A DNA stretch of 36,344 bases. Origin: Lysobacteraceae bacterium 2PB. Lineage in GTDB: Bacteria; Pseudomonadota; Gammaproteobacteria; Xanthomonadales; Xanthomonadaceae. The translations under genes were made by a program, and so were the position numbers. Position 1 is the stretch's first letter; every line of letters starts with the position of its first letter. Below are positions 8,684 through 16,890 of the stretch, one piece after another. The DNA lies in the NCBI GenBank assembly GCA_005502915.1, contig SCMT01000038.1, forward strand, positions 1 through 36,344. Reading direction: 5' to 3'. Under the pieces are notes generated by a model. It searched no databases. It was not told the origin of the DNA and was given only the letters and a program-made list of their open reading frames with translations.

Positions 8684-9562
8684 GTGTCGAAACGCCCGAT
8701 CGCGATCCTGCTGATGGCTCTGGTCGCCGCCTGCGGCGAGCCCAGCCCTCCGCAATCCCGGGATGCGGAAGACGCAGCGACGCGCCAGTTGATGGCTCAA
8801 GCCGAAGCGGCAGTGGCGCTCGCCAACGAACCACAGACCGCATCCGGCACGGCCAGCACGCAAACACCGTCGACCTGCCCCGACACCGAACGACCGATCG
8901 CACCACCGCCGCAGCACACCCTCCGGCTGACCGTGCGGGACGCGAAAACGCACCAACCGATCGAAGGCGTCGTCATGGATGTCGTCGATTCACGCGATCG
9001 AACCCACAAGCGCAGCGATGCATCCGGGATCGCACTGATCGACAGTCGCGGTCTGCCCTCGGTGGGCGAAGTCGCAATCCACTGCCCTGGCATCGAGCAA
9101 GGCCCGATGCTTCCGCGCCGGGCACCGGCACCGCTGCAGCCCTATCGATTGAAAGCAGGCAGAGCCGACCTGCTCGTCCACGTCGATCTCGCCCGCTGCG
9201 AAACGCCGAAGATCGTCAGCCGCAAGGTGCGGATGCGCGGCATGTACGTTCGCGGGCTGGAGTCCAGCCAGTTCCATCCCTGCGATGGCTTGCCGCCCGA
9301 ATCCACCGACTTCGAATTCGGCCCCCATTCGGCATGGACCGAATTCACGCCCGAGGCAGAAGACGACATGGGGTTCGCTGAATGGCGCGAGCGCGTCTTC
9401 GGCGATGGCGTTCTTTACGCCGAGTGGAGCGGTGTCATGTCCGGCCCCGGCAGCTATGGCCACTGGGGCATGTCGCTGTACGAGATGCGCGTCGAGACCG
9501 TCCACGACACCGGCATGTCGCAGCCTTCGGACTGCAGGGCGCCGGGTTTCGAAAGGCGCTGA
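8684..9562 (+). CDS. Hypothetical lipoprotein with carboxypeptidase-regulatory-like domain
   Basis: A 292-residue lipoprotein starting with GTG. The leader SKRPIAILLMALVAAC ends in a lipobox with Cys17. Residues 18-65 are a low-complexity, Ala/Ser/Thr/Pro-rich linker; residues about 75-150 (LRLTVRDAKTHQPIEGVVM, then SDASGIALIDSRG) resemble the transthyretin/carboxypeptidase-regulatory-like beta-sandwich. The C-terminal 140 residues hold conserved-looking aromatic and acidic blocks (FHPCDGLPPESTDFEFG, SGPGSYGHWGMSLYEM) that I do not recognise. It is divergent from the BtuF-like gene (48 bases) and converges on pdxH (17 bases). The GTG start is the only one giving an export signal. Function unknown. 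Confidence 0.75.
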   Translation: MSKRPIAILLMALVAACGEPSPPQSRDAEDAATRQLMAQAEAAVALANEPQTASGTASTQTPSTCPDTERPIAPPPQHTLRLTVRDAKTHQPIEGVVMDVVDSRDRTHKRSDASGIALIDSRGLPSVGEVAIHCPGIEQGPMLPRRAPAPLQPYRLKAGRADLLVHVDLARCETPKIVSRKVRMRGMYVRGLESSQFHPCDGLPPESTDFEFGPHSAWTEFTPEAEDDMGFAEWRERVFGDGVLYAEWSGVMSGPGSYGHWGMSLYEMRVETVHDTGMSQPSDCRAPGFERR

Positions 9563-9579
9563 TCGATTCCCTGAGACGC

Positions 9580-10176
9580 TTACGGATACAGCATCCGCTT
9601 CGTCCACGCACCGTCCGCACCGCGTTCGTACAGATAGCGCTCGTGCAGGCGGAACTGTGCGCCGTACCAGAATTCGATGGCGCGCGGCTTGACGCGGAAG
9701 CCGCCCCAGCGCGGCGGGCGCGGCACGTCGCCGCCCTCGAAGCGCGCCTTCGCGTCGGCGAAGCGCTGCTCGAAGGTCTCGCGGTTCTCCAGCGTCTCCG
9801 ACTGGTGCGAGGCCCAGGCGCCGAGCTGGCTGTCGCGCGGGCGCATCGCGAAATAGGCGTCTGCTTCGGCGTCATCGACGATCTCGACCTCGCCTTCGAC
9901 GCGCACCTGGACGCCGTCCTCGCCGAGCGCCTTCCAGAAGAACAGCAGCGCGCACTGCGGGTTGGCCTGCAGCTCGCGGCCCTTGCGGCCGTCGAGGTGG
10001 GTGTAGAACACGAAGCCGCGCTCGTCATGGGCCTTGAGCAGCGCCATGCGCGCGGACGGCAGGCCACCCGGCGTGGCGGTGGCCACGGTCATCGCGGTGG
10101 GTTCGGGGATGCCCGTGGCCTTGGCCTGGGCGAAGAGATCGGAGAACGTGGCAAGCGCTTCTGCATAGAGCGTCAT
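9580..10176 (-). CDS. pdxH: Pyridoxamine 5'-phosphate oxidase
   Basis: A 198-residue FMN-dependent oxidase converting pyridoxine or pyridoxamine 5'-phosphate to PLP, cytosolic dimer. Clear blocks: [10 protein letters not shown] and [20 protein letters not shown] (FMN-binding barrel), [12 protein letters not shown], and the C-terminal signature [17 protein letters not shown] followed by RLHER. The length fits the family (about 200-218). An in-frame ATG five codons upstream (10191) is possible; the start used matches relatives that begin just before LYAEAL. It is divergent from the glycerate kinase gene with about 50 bases between. Confidence 0.96.
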   Translation of the reverse strand: MTLYAEALATFSDLFAQAKATGIPEPTAMTVATATPGGLPSARMALLKAHDERGFVFYTHLDGRKGRELQANPQCALLFFWKALGEDGVQVRVEGEVEIVDDAEADAYFAMRPRDSQLGAWASHQSETLENRETFEQRFADAKARFEGGDVPRPPRWGGFRVKPRAIEFWYGAQFRLHERYLYERGADGAWTKRMLYP

Positions 10177-10215
10177 GGCGGGGGGATCCATCGATAGCCG
10201 CGATCGGCGATGCGC

Positions 10216-10221
10216 TATTGT
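10216..10221 (+). promoter_or_regulatory. -10-like element six bases before the glycerate kinase start
   Basis: TATTGT lies six bases upstream of the ATG at 10228, so initiation seven bases past the box would place the RNA 5' end at the start codon, a leaderless arrangement. No clear -35 element is visible. It supports choosing 10228 rather than the in-frame ATG at 10210, which lies upstream of the box. Confidence 0.5.
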
Positions 10222-10227
10222 CGCCCG

Positions 10228-11097
10228 ATGCCGAGGCCGCCGCACCCGACACGGATCAAATCGACCGCAGGTCGCGTCGCCGCAGCGGGGTTCGACGATG
10301 CCGTGGTGGAGGCCGTGCTCGACGATGCGCTGGCGCATGGCGCGCGGATCTGCGCCATCGCCGGGCTGCAGGGCTCCGGGAAGTCGACGCTGGCGGCGCA
10401 GGTGGTGGCTCTCGCGACCACGCGCGGCCTGCGCGCGGCAGCGCTGTCGATCGACGATGTCTACCTCGGCCGCCGCGAACGCCTGCGTCTCGCCCGCGAC
10501 GTCCACCCGCTGCTCGCCACGCGCGGCCCGCCGGGCATGCACGACATCGCCCTGGCCTGCGAGGTGCTGGATACGGTGCGCGCGGGCCGCGCGACCCGGC
10601 TGCCGCGCTTCGACAAGCTCGCCGACCGGCGCCTGCCGCCCTCGCACTGGCGGACGGTCGGGCCGCTGGACCTGCTGGTGTTCGAGGGCTGGTGCCTGAA
10701 CGTCCCGGCGCAGTCGGAGGCCGCCCTGCGCCGTCCGGTGAACGCGCTCGAACGCGACGAGGACCCGGACGGCACCTGGCGCCGTCATTGCAATCGGGCA
10801 TTGGCCCATGACTACCCGGCACTCTGGGCGCGGCTGGACCGGCTCGCCTGGCTGCATCCGCCGGGGTTCGACTGCGTGCCCGACTGGCGCTGGCAGCAGG
10901 AGCGCACCGCCCGCGCGGCCCGCCCCGGCCGCCCCGGCATGAGCCGTAGCGAGGTCGAACGCTTCGTGCGCCTGTTCGAACGGGTGAGCCGTCAGGCGAT
11001 CCGCAGCCTGCCCGGCATCGCCGCGCTGACCCTGCGGCTGGACCGAGACCGCAGGGTGCGGCGCATCCTCCGCGCAGGCCCTGCAACGTCCGCCTGA
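10228..11097 (+). CDS. D-glycerate 3-kinase-like P-loop kinase
   Basis: A 289-residue cytosolic kinase of the phosphoribulokinase/uridine-kinase P-loop class that includes plant glycerate 3-kinase and E. coli YggC. Walker [10 protein letters not shown] is at residues 46-54; the Walker B/substrate region [16 protein letters not shown], then [11 protein letters not shown] and [12 protein letters not shown] match glycerate-kinase-type proteins. The likely reaction is ATP-dependent phosphorylation of D-glycerate to 3-phosphoglycerate, though substrate is inferred from family. The stop is followed by only 12 bases before aroK, but aroK appears to have its own promoter. Start choice: 10228 is favoured over 10210 because of the -10-like box between them. 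Confidence 0.85.
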   Translation: MPRPPHPTRIKSTAGRVAAAGFDDAVVEAVLDDALAHGARICAIAGLQGSGKSTLAAQVVALATTRGLRAAALSIDDVYLGRRERLRLARDVHPLLATRGPPGMHDIALACEVLDTVRAGRATRLPRFDKLADRRLPPSHWRTVGPLDLLVFEGWCLNVPAQSEAALRRPVNALERDEDPDGTWRRHCNRALAHDYPALWARLDRLAWLHPPGFDCVPDWRWQQERTARAARPGRPGMSRSEVERFVRLFERVSRQAIRSLPGIAALTLRLDRDRRVRRILRAGPATSA

Positions 11098-11103
11098 TAA
11101 AAT
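11098..11103 (+). promoter_or_regulatory. -10 element positioned for leaderless aroK transcription
   Basis: TAAAAT directly follows the glycerate kinase stop and ends six bases before the aroK ATG. With normal initiation about seven bases past the box, the first transcribed base would be the A of the start codon. There is no Shine-Dalgarno sequence before aroK. The -35 region is not recognisable. Confidence 0.6.
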
Positions 11104-11109
11104 CCGCCG

Positions 11110-11667
11110 ATGCAACCCGCACACCACCTCGTCCTGGTCGGTCCGATGGGCGCCGGCAAGAGCTCGCTCGGCCGCCGGCTCGCGCAGGCCTATGCGCTGC
11201 CCTTCATCGACCTCGACCGCGAGATCGAGGCCCGCGCCGGCCGCGACATCCCGGCGCTCTTCGCCGAGGAGGGCGAAGCCGGATTCCGCGCCCGCGAGCG
11301 CGCCGCGCTGGTCGACGTGCTGGCCGGGCCGGCCTGCGTGCTCGCGAGCGGCGGCGGCGCGGTGCTCGCCGACGACAACCGCGCGGCGATGCGCCGCCAT
11401 GGCTTCGTGGTGTACCTGAAGATCGATGTCGCCGAGCAGCTGCGCCGGCTGGCCGACGACAGCAGCCGGCCGCTGATCGCCGGCGACGACCGCGAAGCGG
11501 TGCTGCAGCGCCTCGCCGCACTGCGCGCGCCGCTGTACGCCGAGACCGCCGACCTGGTGTTCGAGCCCGCCGGGCTGGACAAGGACACCGCCGCCGCGCG
11601 CCTCACCCAACGCCTCCATGCCGCGTGGCGTCCCGCCGTCGCGCCCGCCACACCGGAATCGCAATGA
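11110..11667 (+). CDS. aroK: Shikimate kinase
   Basis: A 185-residue cytosolic kinase for shikimate to shikimate 3-phosphate, fifth step of the aromatic pathway. The Walker A loop GPMGAGKSS (residues 11-19), the shikimate-binding FIDLDREIE, the FRARER helix and the GGGAV loop are all present, followed by the lid RPLIAGDD and the terminal Arg-containing adenine loop [13 protein letters not shown]. Length is normal with a short extra Ala/Pro tail. The stop overlaps the aroB start (ATGA), as in the classic aroKB operon. No ribosome-binding site is seen; a -10 box ends six bases upstream, suggesting a leaderless mRNA. Confidence 0.97.
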   Translation: MQPAHHLVLVGPMGAGKSSLGRRLAQAYALPFIDLDREIEARAGRDIPALFAEEGEAGFRARERAALVDVLAGPACVLASGGGAVLADDNRAAMRRHGFVVYLKIDVAEQLRRLADDSSRPLIAGDDREAVLQRLAALRAPLYAETADLVFEPAGLDKDTAAARLTQRLHAAWRPAVAPATPESQ

Positions 11668-12776
11668 CCCCCACCGCAGCGCGCGTCGTCCATGTCGGCG
11701 GCCAACACCCCTACCACATCAGCATCGGCGACGGCCTGCTCGACGACGGCATCGCCCTGGCCGCACGCGTGCGCGGACGCCATGCGCTGCTCGTCAGCGA
11801 CGCCCATGTCGCGCCGCTGTACGCGCGCCGCGTCGAAGTCGCGCTGCACAACGCGCGTCCGGATCTGCGCATCGAGCGCGCGGTCATCCCGGCCGGGGAA
11901 CAGGCCAAGACCCTGGCGCATTTCGGCGACGTGCTCGGCGCGCTGGCCCAGCTGGGCGCGACCCGCGACGCCTGCGTGCTGGCGCTCGGCGGCGGCGTGG
12001 TCGGCGACCTCGCCGGCTTCGCGGCGGCGTGCTGGATGCGCGGCATCGACTGCATCCAGCTGCCGACCACCCTCCTGGCGATGGTCGACTCCTCGGTCGG
12101 CGGCAAGACCGCGGTGGACCTGCCGGAAGGCAAGAACCTGGTCGGCGCCTTCCACCCGCCGCGCGCCGTGTTCGCCGATACCACCACCCTGGCGACGCTG
12201 CCCGACCGCGAGCTGCGCGCCGGGCTGGCCGAAGTCATCAAGTACGGCGGGATCTGCGACGCCCCGTTCCTCGACTGGCTGGAAGCCCATGCCGCCGCCC
12301 TGCTCGCCCGCGACCCCGGCGCCCTGACCGAGGCCATCGCCCGCAGCTGCCAGCACAAGGCGGACATCGTCGAGCGCGATCCCTTCGAGCACGGCGACCG
12401 CGCCCTGCTCAACCTCGGCCACACCTTCGGCCACGCCATCGAGGCCGAACAGGGCTACAGCGGGGTCGGCAACGCGGCGCTGAACCACGGCGAGGCCGTG
12501 GCCGTGGGCATGGTGCTGGCATCGCGCCTGTCGGCCCACCTGGGCATGGCCGCCGCCGCCGACACCGCGCGGATCCAGGCCCTGCTCGACGGCTTCGGCC
12601 TGCCCACCCGCATCCCCGCCGGGCTGGACCCGGACCTGTTGCTGGCGCGCATGCGCCTGGACAAGAAGGCGAATGCCCATGGGCTCCGCTTCGTGCTCTG
12701 GGAAGCCCCCGGCGCGGCCCGGGTGGTGTCCGATGTGCCCGAGGACGCCGTCCTGGAGACCCTGCGCGAAGGTTGA
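11664..12776 (+). CDS. aroB: 3-dehydroquinate synthase
   Basis: A 370-residue NAD+- and metal-dependent enzyme that cyclises DAHP to 3-dehydroquinate, second step of the aromatic pathway. The NAD-binding [14 protein letters not shown], the substrate block [18 protein letters not shown], the metal ligands in [22 protein letters not shown] and [11 protein letters not shown] are intact. Length is typical. The ATG that overlaps the aroK stop is preferred over an in-frame ATG at 11625, since CCGGA lies just upstream and the family begins with the [14 protein letters not shown] strand. Translationally coupled to aroK. Confidence 0.97.
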   Translation: MTPTAARVVHVGGQHPYHISIGDGLLDDGIALAARVRGRHALLVSDAHVAPLYARRVEVALHNARPDLRIERAVIPAGEQAKTLAHFGDVLGALAQLGATRDACVLALGGGVVGDLAGFAAACWMRGIDCIQLPTTLLAMVDSSVGGKTAVDLPEGKNLVGAFHPPRAVFADTTTLATLPDRELRAGLAEVIKYGGICDAPFLDWLEAHAAALLARDPGALTEAIARSCQHKADIVERDPFEHGDRALLNLGHTFGHAIEAEQGYSGVGNAALNHGEAVAVGMVLASRLSAHLGMAAAADTARIQALLDGFGLPTRIPAGLDPDLLLARMRLDKKANAHGLRFVLWEAPGAARVVSDVPEDAVLETLREG

Positions 12777-12830
12777 GGCCGCGCCCGCGCATGCGATCAT
12801 CGCGGCGTCCAATCGCCACGGGAGGCAGCC

Positions 12831-14252
12831 ATGCAGACGGTGACCGGCACCATGGAAGTCCAGGCGCAGGATCCTGCGCTGGCAGGGGAATTCGAAGCGC
12901 TCCGCGCCGCCATCGCCGCCCGTGACCATGAGCGCGCGCACGAGATCGCGCAGCGCATCGAGCAGCGCTTGGCCAGGCGCTTCGCCGAACTGAGCGACAC
13001 CGAGCGGGAGCTGCGCGCGCTGATGGCATCGCTGGAGGCGCTGCCACCGGAAGATCCGACCCACGCGATCCTGCAGAGCGACCCCCTCGGCCTGCCGCCC
13101 CGGGAGATCGGCATCATCGACATCGATGCCGACGCGATCGGGCGGATCGAGATCGAAGCCGACGACGCCGAAGGCGACCGCACCCGTCGCCTGGCGAAGA
13201 TCCGCGATGCCGTCGACGCGGACTGGCTGAAGGGCCCCGTCCTCGCCATCGGGCCGGAAGGCGCCGACCGGCTCTACCCGGTGTGGTACGGCACCAACCG
13301 GCGCCCCGATGGCCGCAACGGCTTCGGCGCCGAACGCAACGATCGCACCACCCACGGTCGCGCCGACGTGTTCGTGCCGAAGAACCACCGCACCGGCGAA
13401 ACCGGCAACGGCTGGCTGCGTCGACTGCTGCGCCTGCAACTGGGCAGCGACCGCCTGCGCCTGCAGGCCCTCGCTCCGCTCGACACCGGCGCCTACCACG
13501 ACCAGATCGCGGCCGCCTCGGCCGAAGCGCGCAAGCTGTTCGGGACATCGCATGCGCTGGTCTTCCTGCACGGCTATCGCGTCTCGTTCGAGGAAGCGGC
13601 GATCCGCGCCGCGCAGCTCGGCTTCGACCTCGACGTGCAGGGCCCCACCGCGTTCTTCAGCTGGCCGTCGCAGGGCGACCTGGGCGGCTACATCGAGGAC
13701 GGCGCCGCGATCGAGGCCAGCGAGCGCGCGATCGCCGATTTCCTCTGCGATTTCTGTCGGCACAGCGGCGCCGACGCCGTCCATCTGATCGCCCACAGCA
13801 TGGGCAACCGCGGGCTGCTGCGCGCGCTGCAGCGCATCGCTGCGGATGCCGAACGCCGAGGACAGGTCCGCCTGGGCCAGATCTTCCTGGCCGCGCCGGA
13901 CATCGACCGCGACCTGTTCCTCGACCTCGCCGGCCTCTACGGCCAGTTCTCCGAACGCACCACCCTGTACGCATCCGGTCGCGACCTCGCGCTGTGGGCA
14001 TCCTCGTCGCGCGGCCTGCACGGCCATCCGCGCGCCGGCTACTTCACGCCCTACACGGTCGCCGACGGCATCGACACCATCGCCGTGCCCGACTTCAACG
14101 TCGAACTGCTGGGCCACAGCGTCTTCGCGAAGGCCGAGGCCCTGCTCTACGACATCGGCGGGCTGATGCGCACCGACCTGCCCCCCGGACAGCGCCAGCG
14201 GATCGAACCCTGCACGGAGCAGGGGCAATCCTTCTGGCGCTTCCGCCGCTGA
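12831..14252 (+). CDS. DUF900-type alpha/beta hydrolase
   Basis: A 473-residue protein. Residues 1-75 are a charged helical, coiled-coil-like segment (ERAHEIAQRIEQRLARRF). After a linker, residues about 150-450 form an alpha/beta hydrolase domain of the DUF900 kind: HALVFLHGYRVSFEEAA (oxyanion side), FFSWPSQGDLGGY, nucleophile elbow LIAHSMGNRG with Ser323, then APDIDRD, and a PDFNVELLGHSVF block containing the likely catalytic His429. No signal peptide, so cytosolic. Family members are esterase/lipase-like with no known natural substrate. The start has a strong GGGAGG seven bases upstream. It lies between aroB (54 bases) and the WGR gene on the same strand. Confidence 0.85.
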   Translation: MQTVTGTMEVQAQDPALAGEFEALRAAIAARDHERAHEIAQRIEQRLARRFAELSDTERELRALMASLEALPPEDPTHAILQSDPLGLPPREIGIIDIDADAIGRIEIEADDAEGDRTRRLAKIRDAVDADWLKGPVLAIGPEGADRLYPVWYGTNRRPDGRNGFGAERNDRTTHGRADVFVPKNHRTGETGNGWLRRLLRLQLGSDRLRLQALAPLDTGAYHDQIAAASAEARKLFGTSHALVFLHGYRVSFEEAAIRAAQLGFDLDVQGPTAFFSWPSQGDLGGYIEDGAAIEASERAIADFLCDFCRHSGADAVHLIAHSMGNRGLLRALQRIAADAERRGQVRLGQIFLAAPDIDRDLFLDLAGLYGQFSERTTLYASGRDLALWASSSRGLHGHPRAGYFTPYTVADGIDTIAVPDFNVELLGHSVFAKAEALLYDIGGLMRTDLPPGQRQRIEPCTEQGQSFWRFRR

Positions 14253-14314
14253 GCCCACCCGACCCGCCCCTGGCCCGCGCCGGCGAACCGGCGCCCCGGC
14301 ACGGGGCGAGCGGC

Positions 14315-14320
14315 TACAAT
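14315..14320 (+). promoter_or_regulatory. -10 element eight bases before the WGR-protein start
   Basis: TACAAT ends eight bases before the ATG at 14329, so the transcript would start at or one or two bases before the start codon. There is no Shine-Dalgarno sequence. Just upstream, 14292-14308 can form a CGCCCCG/CGGGGCG hairpin with a GCA loop but no T-run. Confidence 0.55.
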
Positions 14321-14328
14321 CCCACCCC

Positions 14329-14583
14329 ATGCGCCTCCTCCTGCAGCAACGTCCCGACGGCCCAGAAGCCCCGCGCTTCGTCCAGCTGCAGCTGGAGGCG
14401 GACCTGTTCGGCGGCTGGTGCCTGGTCCGCGAAACCGGCCAGACCGGCAAGCGCAGCACCCTCAAGCGCGAACAGTTCATCGACCACGCCAGCGCGCTCG
14501 CCGCGTTCGAGCGCGCCCGCGACCAGACGCTGAAGAAGGGCTTCCAGCTGGTCTTCGCGCAAGGCGTCGACTCGCCGAACTGA
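14329..14583 (+). CDS. Stand-alone WGR-domain protein
   Basis: An 84-residue protein that is essentially a single WGR domain, named for its Trp-Gly-Arg motif (here [13 protein letters not shown]). WGR domains contact nucleic acid ends in PARP enzymes; the role of the free-standing bacterial form is not established. The C-terminal half, [17 protein letters not shown], is the usual helical closing part of the domain. The gene seems to have its own promoter with almost no leader, and ends 40 bases before hemE, with which it may be co-transcribed. Its position next to hemE is probably conserved in the family rather than functional. Confidence 0.85.
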   Translation: MRLLLQQRPDGPEAPRFVQLQLEADLFGGWCLVRETGQTGKRSTLKREQFIDHASALAAFERARDQTLKKGFQLVFAQGVDSPN

Positions 14584-14623
14584 CCGCGCCGCGCACGCAT
14601 CCCCACTTTTCCAGAGATCTTCC

Positions 14624-15703
14624 GTGACCCAGGCCTCCCCGCTCCGCAACGACCGTTTCCTGCGCGCCCTCCGCCGCGAATCCACCGACCGCACGCCGGT
14701 GTGGCTGATGCGCCAGGCCGGCCGCTACCTGCCGGAGTACCGCGCCACCCGCAAGCAGGCGGGCAGCTTCCTGGCGATGGCGAAGAACCCGGACCTGGCC
14801 TGCGAAGTCACTCTGCAGCCGCTGCGCCGCTTCCCGCTGGACGCCGCGATCCTGTTCAGCGACATCCTCACCGTGCCCGACGCGATGGGCCTGGGCCTGT
14901 ACTTCGCCGAAGGCGAAGGCCCGAAGTTCGAGCGCCCGGTGCGCACCGCCGAAGACGTGGCGAAACTCGCCGTGCCGGACATGGAAACCGAGCTGCGCTA
15001 CGTGATGGACGCAGTGCGCGTGATCCGTCGCGAACTCGACGGCAGCGTGCCGCTCATCGGCTTCTCCGGCAGCCCGTGGACGCTGGCCTGCTACATGGTC
15101 GAAGGCGGCGGCAGCGACAATTTCTCCAAGATCAAGGCGATGGCCTTGAACGCCCCCGAGCTGCTGCACCGCATCCTCTCGGTGAACACCGACGCGGTGA
15201 TCGCCTACCTCGCCGCCCAGCGCGCCGCCGGCGCGCAGGCGCTGCAGGTCTTCGACACCTGGGGCGGCGTGCTCAGCCCGGCGATGTACCGCGAATTCTC
15301 GCTGCCCTACCTTGTGCGCATCGCGAAGGAACTGCAGCGCGGCGAAGGCGCAGACCGCACCCCGCTGATCCTGTTTGGCAAGGGCAACGCCGCGTACCTC
15401 GAAGAGCTCGCCGCCTCCGGCGCCGAAGGCGTCGGCGTCGACTGGCTGATCGAACTCGGCGATGCCGCGCGCCGCACCGGCGGCAAGGTCGCGCTGCAGG
15501 GCAACCTCGACCCGTGCACGCTCTACGGCAGCCCCGACGCCATACGCCACGAAGTGCGTCGCGCCCTCGACAGCTACGCCGCCGGCAACAACGGTTCCCG
15601 CGACGGCCACGTCTTCAACCTCGGCCACGGCATGTCGCCGGACATGAACCCGGATCACGTGGCGGTGCTGGTGGAAGCGGTGCATTCGGTGAGTGCGAGG
15701 TAA
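14624..15703 (+). CDS. hemE: Uroporphyrinogen decarboxylase
   Basis: A 359-residue cytosolic enzyme that removes four carboxyl groups from uroporphyrinogen III to give coproporphyrinogen III in haem synthesis. Diagnostic blocks: [30 protein letters not shown] (catalytic Asp), [30 protein letters not shown], and [14 protein letters not shown] near the end. Length is typical. The start is GTG, with CCAGAG about 10 bases upstream; it precedes the first conserved block by the usual distance. The next ORF begins six bases after the TAA stop. Confidence 0.97.
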   Translation: MTQASPLRNDRFLRALRRESTDRTPVWLMRQAGRYLPEYRATRKQAGSFLAMAKNPDLACEVTLQPLRRFPLDAAILFSDILTVPDAMGLGLYFAEGEGPKFERPVRTAEDVAKLAVPDMETELRYVMDAVRVIRRELDGSVPLIGFSGSPWTLACYMVEGGGSDNFSKIKAMALNAPELLHRILSVNTDAVIAYLAAQRAAGAQALQVFDTWGGVLSPAMYREFSLPYLVRIAKELQRGEGADRTPLILFGKGNAAYLEELAASGAEGVGVDWLIELGDAARRTGGKVALQGNLDPCTLYGSPDAIRHEVRRALDSYAAGNNGSRDGHVFNLGHGMSPDMNPDHVAVLVEAVHSVSAR

Positions 15704-15708
15704 CGCGC

Positions 15709-16191
15709 CTGCCTTCCAGATCTTGCATCCGTATCGAACATGCGCCACCCGAACACGGGTGGCTTCGGTTGTCGATCGACATCGACGACACGCGCATCGA
15801 GATCGATGCATCCGACGTTCCGAACAACCCGATCCAGGAATTGATCGACGCGCTGGATGCCTGCGTGCGTGGACAGGCCGCACGCGTCTGGTGGAACCTT
15901 GAGCCCGACGGCTATTTCCTCCACTTCGAGCCGATCCACGACCGGATGCAGCTACGCATCGATTTCGCACCGGAAAGCCAAGCCGCACGATCGCGCGAGA
16001 TCCTGACGCTCGAAGACGACGCCCGGACGGTACTGCTGCCGTTCTGGCGATTCATCCGCAACTTCCAATCCGGCGACTATCGTGAGCCTCACTGGCCCGA
16101 AGTCGACTATCGCGTGCTCGACGACGTCGGGCATCGCATCAAACACGCCCGGGCCATCGGTGCCCACAGAACCCAACAGGAGACCCATTGA
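15709..16191 (+). CDS. Hypothetical protein without a canonical start codon, coupled to DUF4291 gene
   Basis: An open frame giving about 160 residues (IRIEHAPPEHG, VWWNLEPDGYFLHF, PFWRFIRNFQSGDY) that reads as a genuine acidic, soluble protein, not a shadow: no gene competes on either strand and its stop overlaps the next start (TTGA), with AGGAG for that gene inside it. Between the hemE stop and the first protein-like residues there is no in-frame ATG, GTG or TTG; CTG at 15709 or an ATC near 15726 are the only choices, and the frame stays start-less for some distance back into hemE. Either a rare start codon is used, or the gene has lost its 5' end or carries a frameshift. It is less GC-rich than its neighbours. 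Family not recognised. Confidence 0.6.
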   Translation: MPSRSCIRIEHAPPEHGWLRLSIDIDDTRIEIDASDVPNNPIQELIDALDACVRGQAARVWWNLEPDGYFLHFEPIHDRMQLRIDFAPESQAARSREILTLEDDARTVLLPFWRFIRNFQSGDYREPHWPEVDYRVLDDVGHRIKHARAIGAHRTQQETH

Positions 16192-16823
16192 TCCTCGAAT
16201 CCCATACCGAACAACAACCCCACTGGCCCAGGACCGGCCGTCACATCCTCGCCCAGTACGACGACGCCAGCATCGTCGTCTACCAGGCCTACCGCCCGGC
16301 GATCGCCGAGTACGCGGTGAAGCACCAGCGCTTCGGCGGCGAGTTCAGCTACAACCGCATGAGCTGGATCAAGCCCAATTTCCTCTGGATGATGTATCGC
16401 GCCGGCTGGGCGAACAAGGAAGGCCAGGAACGCATTCTCGCCGTGCGCCTGCGCCGCGATTTCTTCGACGAGGTCCTGCGCGCCGCCGTGCCCTCGTCGT
16501 TCGATCCGGCACGCTTCGCGAGCAACGAAGACTGGCGGCGTGCCGTCGCGCAGTCCGACGTGCGCCTGCAGTGGGACCCCGACCATGGCCCGAAAGGCCA
16601 CCCGCTGGAACGCCGCGCGATCCAGCTCGGCCTGCGCGGACGCATGCTGCGCCGCTACGGCGAAGAAGACCTGCTCGGCATCGAGGACATCACGCCCTTC
16701 GTGCGCGAACAGCATGCGCATGTGGATGGCGACCTGACCCGTCTGGTGCTGCCGCGCGAGCGCGTCTACGTGCCCGACGCCGATGCGGTAGCGAACATCG
16801 GACTGGATCCAGCAGCGCAATAG
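16188..16823 (+). CDS. DUF4291-family protein
   Basis: A 211-residue soluble protein of the DUF4291 family, whose function is unknown. The family hallmark is visible almost unbroken: ILAQYDDASIVVYQAY, EYAVKHQRFGG, RMSWIKPNFLWMMYRAGW, then WDPDHGPKG and RRAIQLGLRG. The start is TTG overlapping the previous stop (TTGA), preceded by CAGGAGA, so translation is coupled to the upstream start-less ORF. The stop codon TAG is itself the first three bases of a palindromic repeat that also acts as its terminator. Confidence 0.9.
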   Translation: MILESHTEQQPHWPRTGRHILAQYDDASIVVYQAYRPAIAEYAVKHQRFGGEFSYNRMSWIKPNFLWMMYRAGWANKEGQERILAVRLRRDFFDEVLRAAVPSSFDPARFASNEDWRRAVAQSDVRLQWDPDHGPKGHPLERRAIQLGLRGRMLRRYGEEDLLGIEDITPFVREQHAHVDGDLTRLVLPRERVYVPDADAVANIGLDPAAQ

Positions 16824-16890
16824 GGTGCGGTTCACCGCACCGTTTTTCGTCGTGATGCTCCCGAAGCCGGTGCGGCCAGCCGCACCCTAT
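16820..16890. repeat. REPIN-like inverted pair of palindromes (TAGGGTGCGG family), also a terminator
   Basis: Two palindromes with identical stems and different loops face each other: TAGGGTGCGG-TTCA-CCGCACC on + (16821-16841) and TAGGGTGCGG-CTGG-CCGCACC on - (16869-16889). The outer arms make an 11-bp perfect inverted repeat (16820-16830 with 16880-16890). The first hairpin is followed by GTTTTT, giving an intrinsic terminator for the DUF4291 gene. The outermost TAG triplets are the stop codons of both the DUF4291 gene and the converging sensor kinase. Confidence 0.85.
16824..16847 (+). terminator. Intrinsic terminator of the DUF4291 gene
   Basis: A 7-bp GC-rich stem (16824-16830 with 16835-16841) and TTCA loop are followed by G and five T. 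It is the first half of the palindromic repeat pair. Confidence 0.8.

Noticed and set aside
11190-14606. 1138-residue open frame on the minus strand
   Set aside because: It lies antisense to aroK, aroB, the DUF900 hydrolase and the WGR gene, all with clear family motifs. High GC content keeps antisense frames open; its sequence is low-complexity Ala/Gly/Arg without domains.
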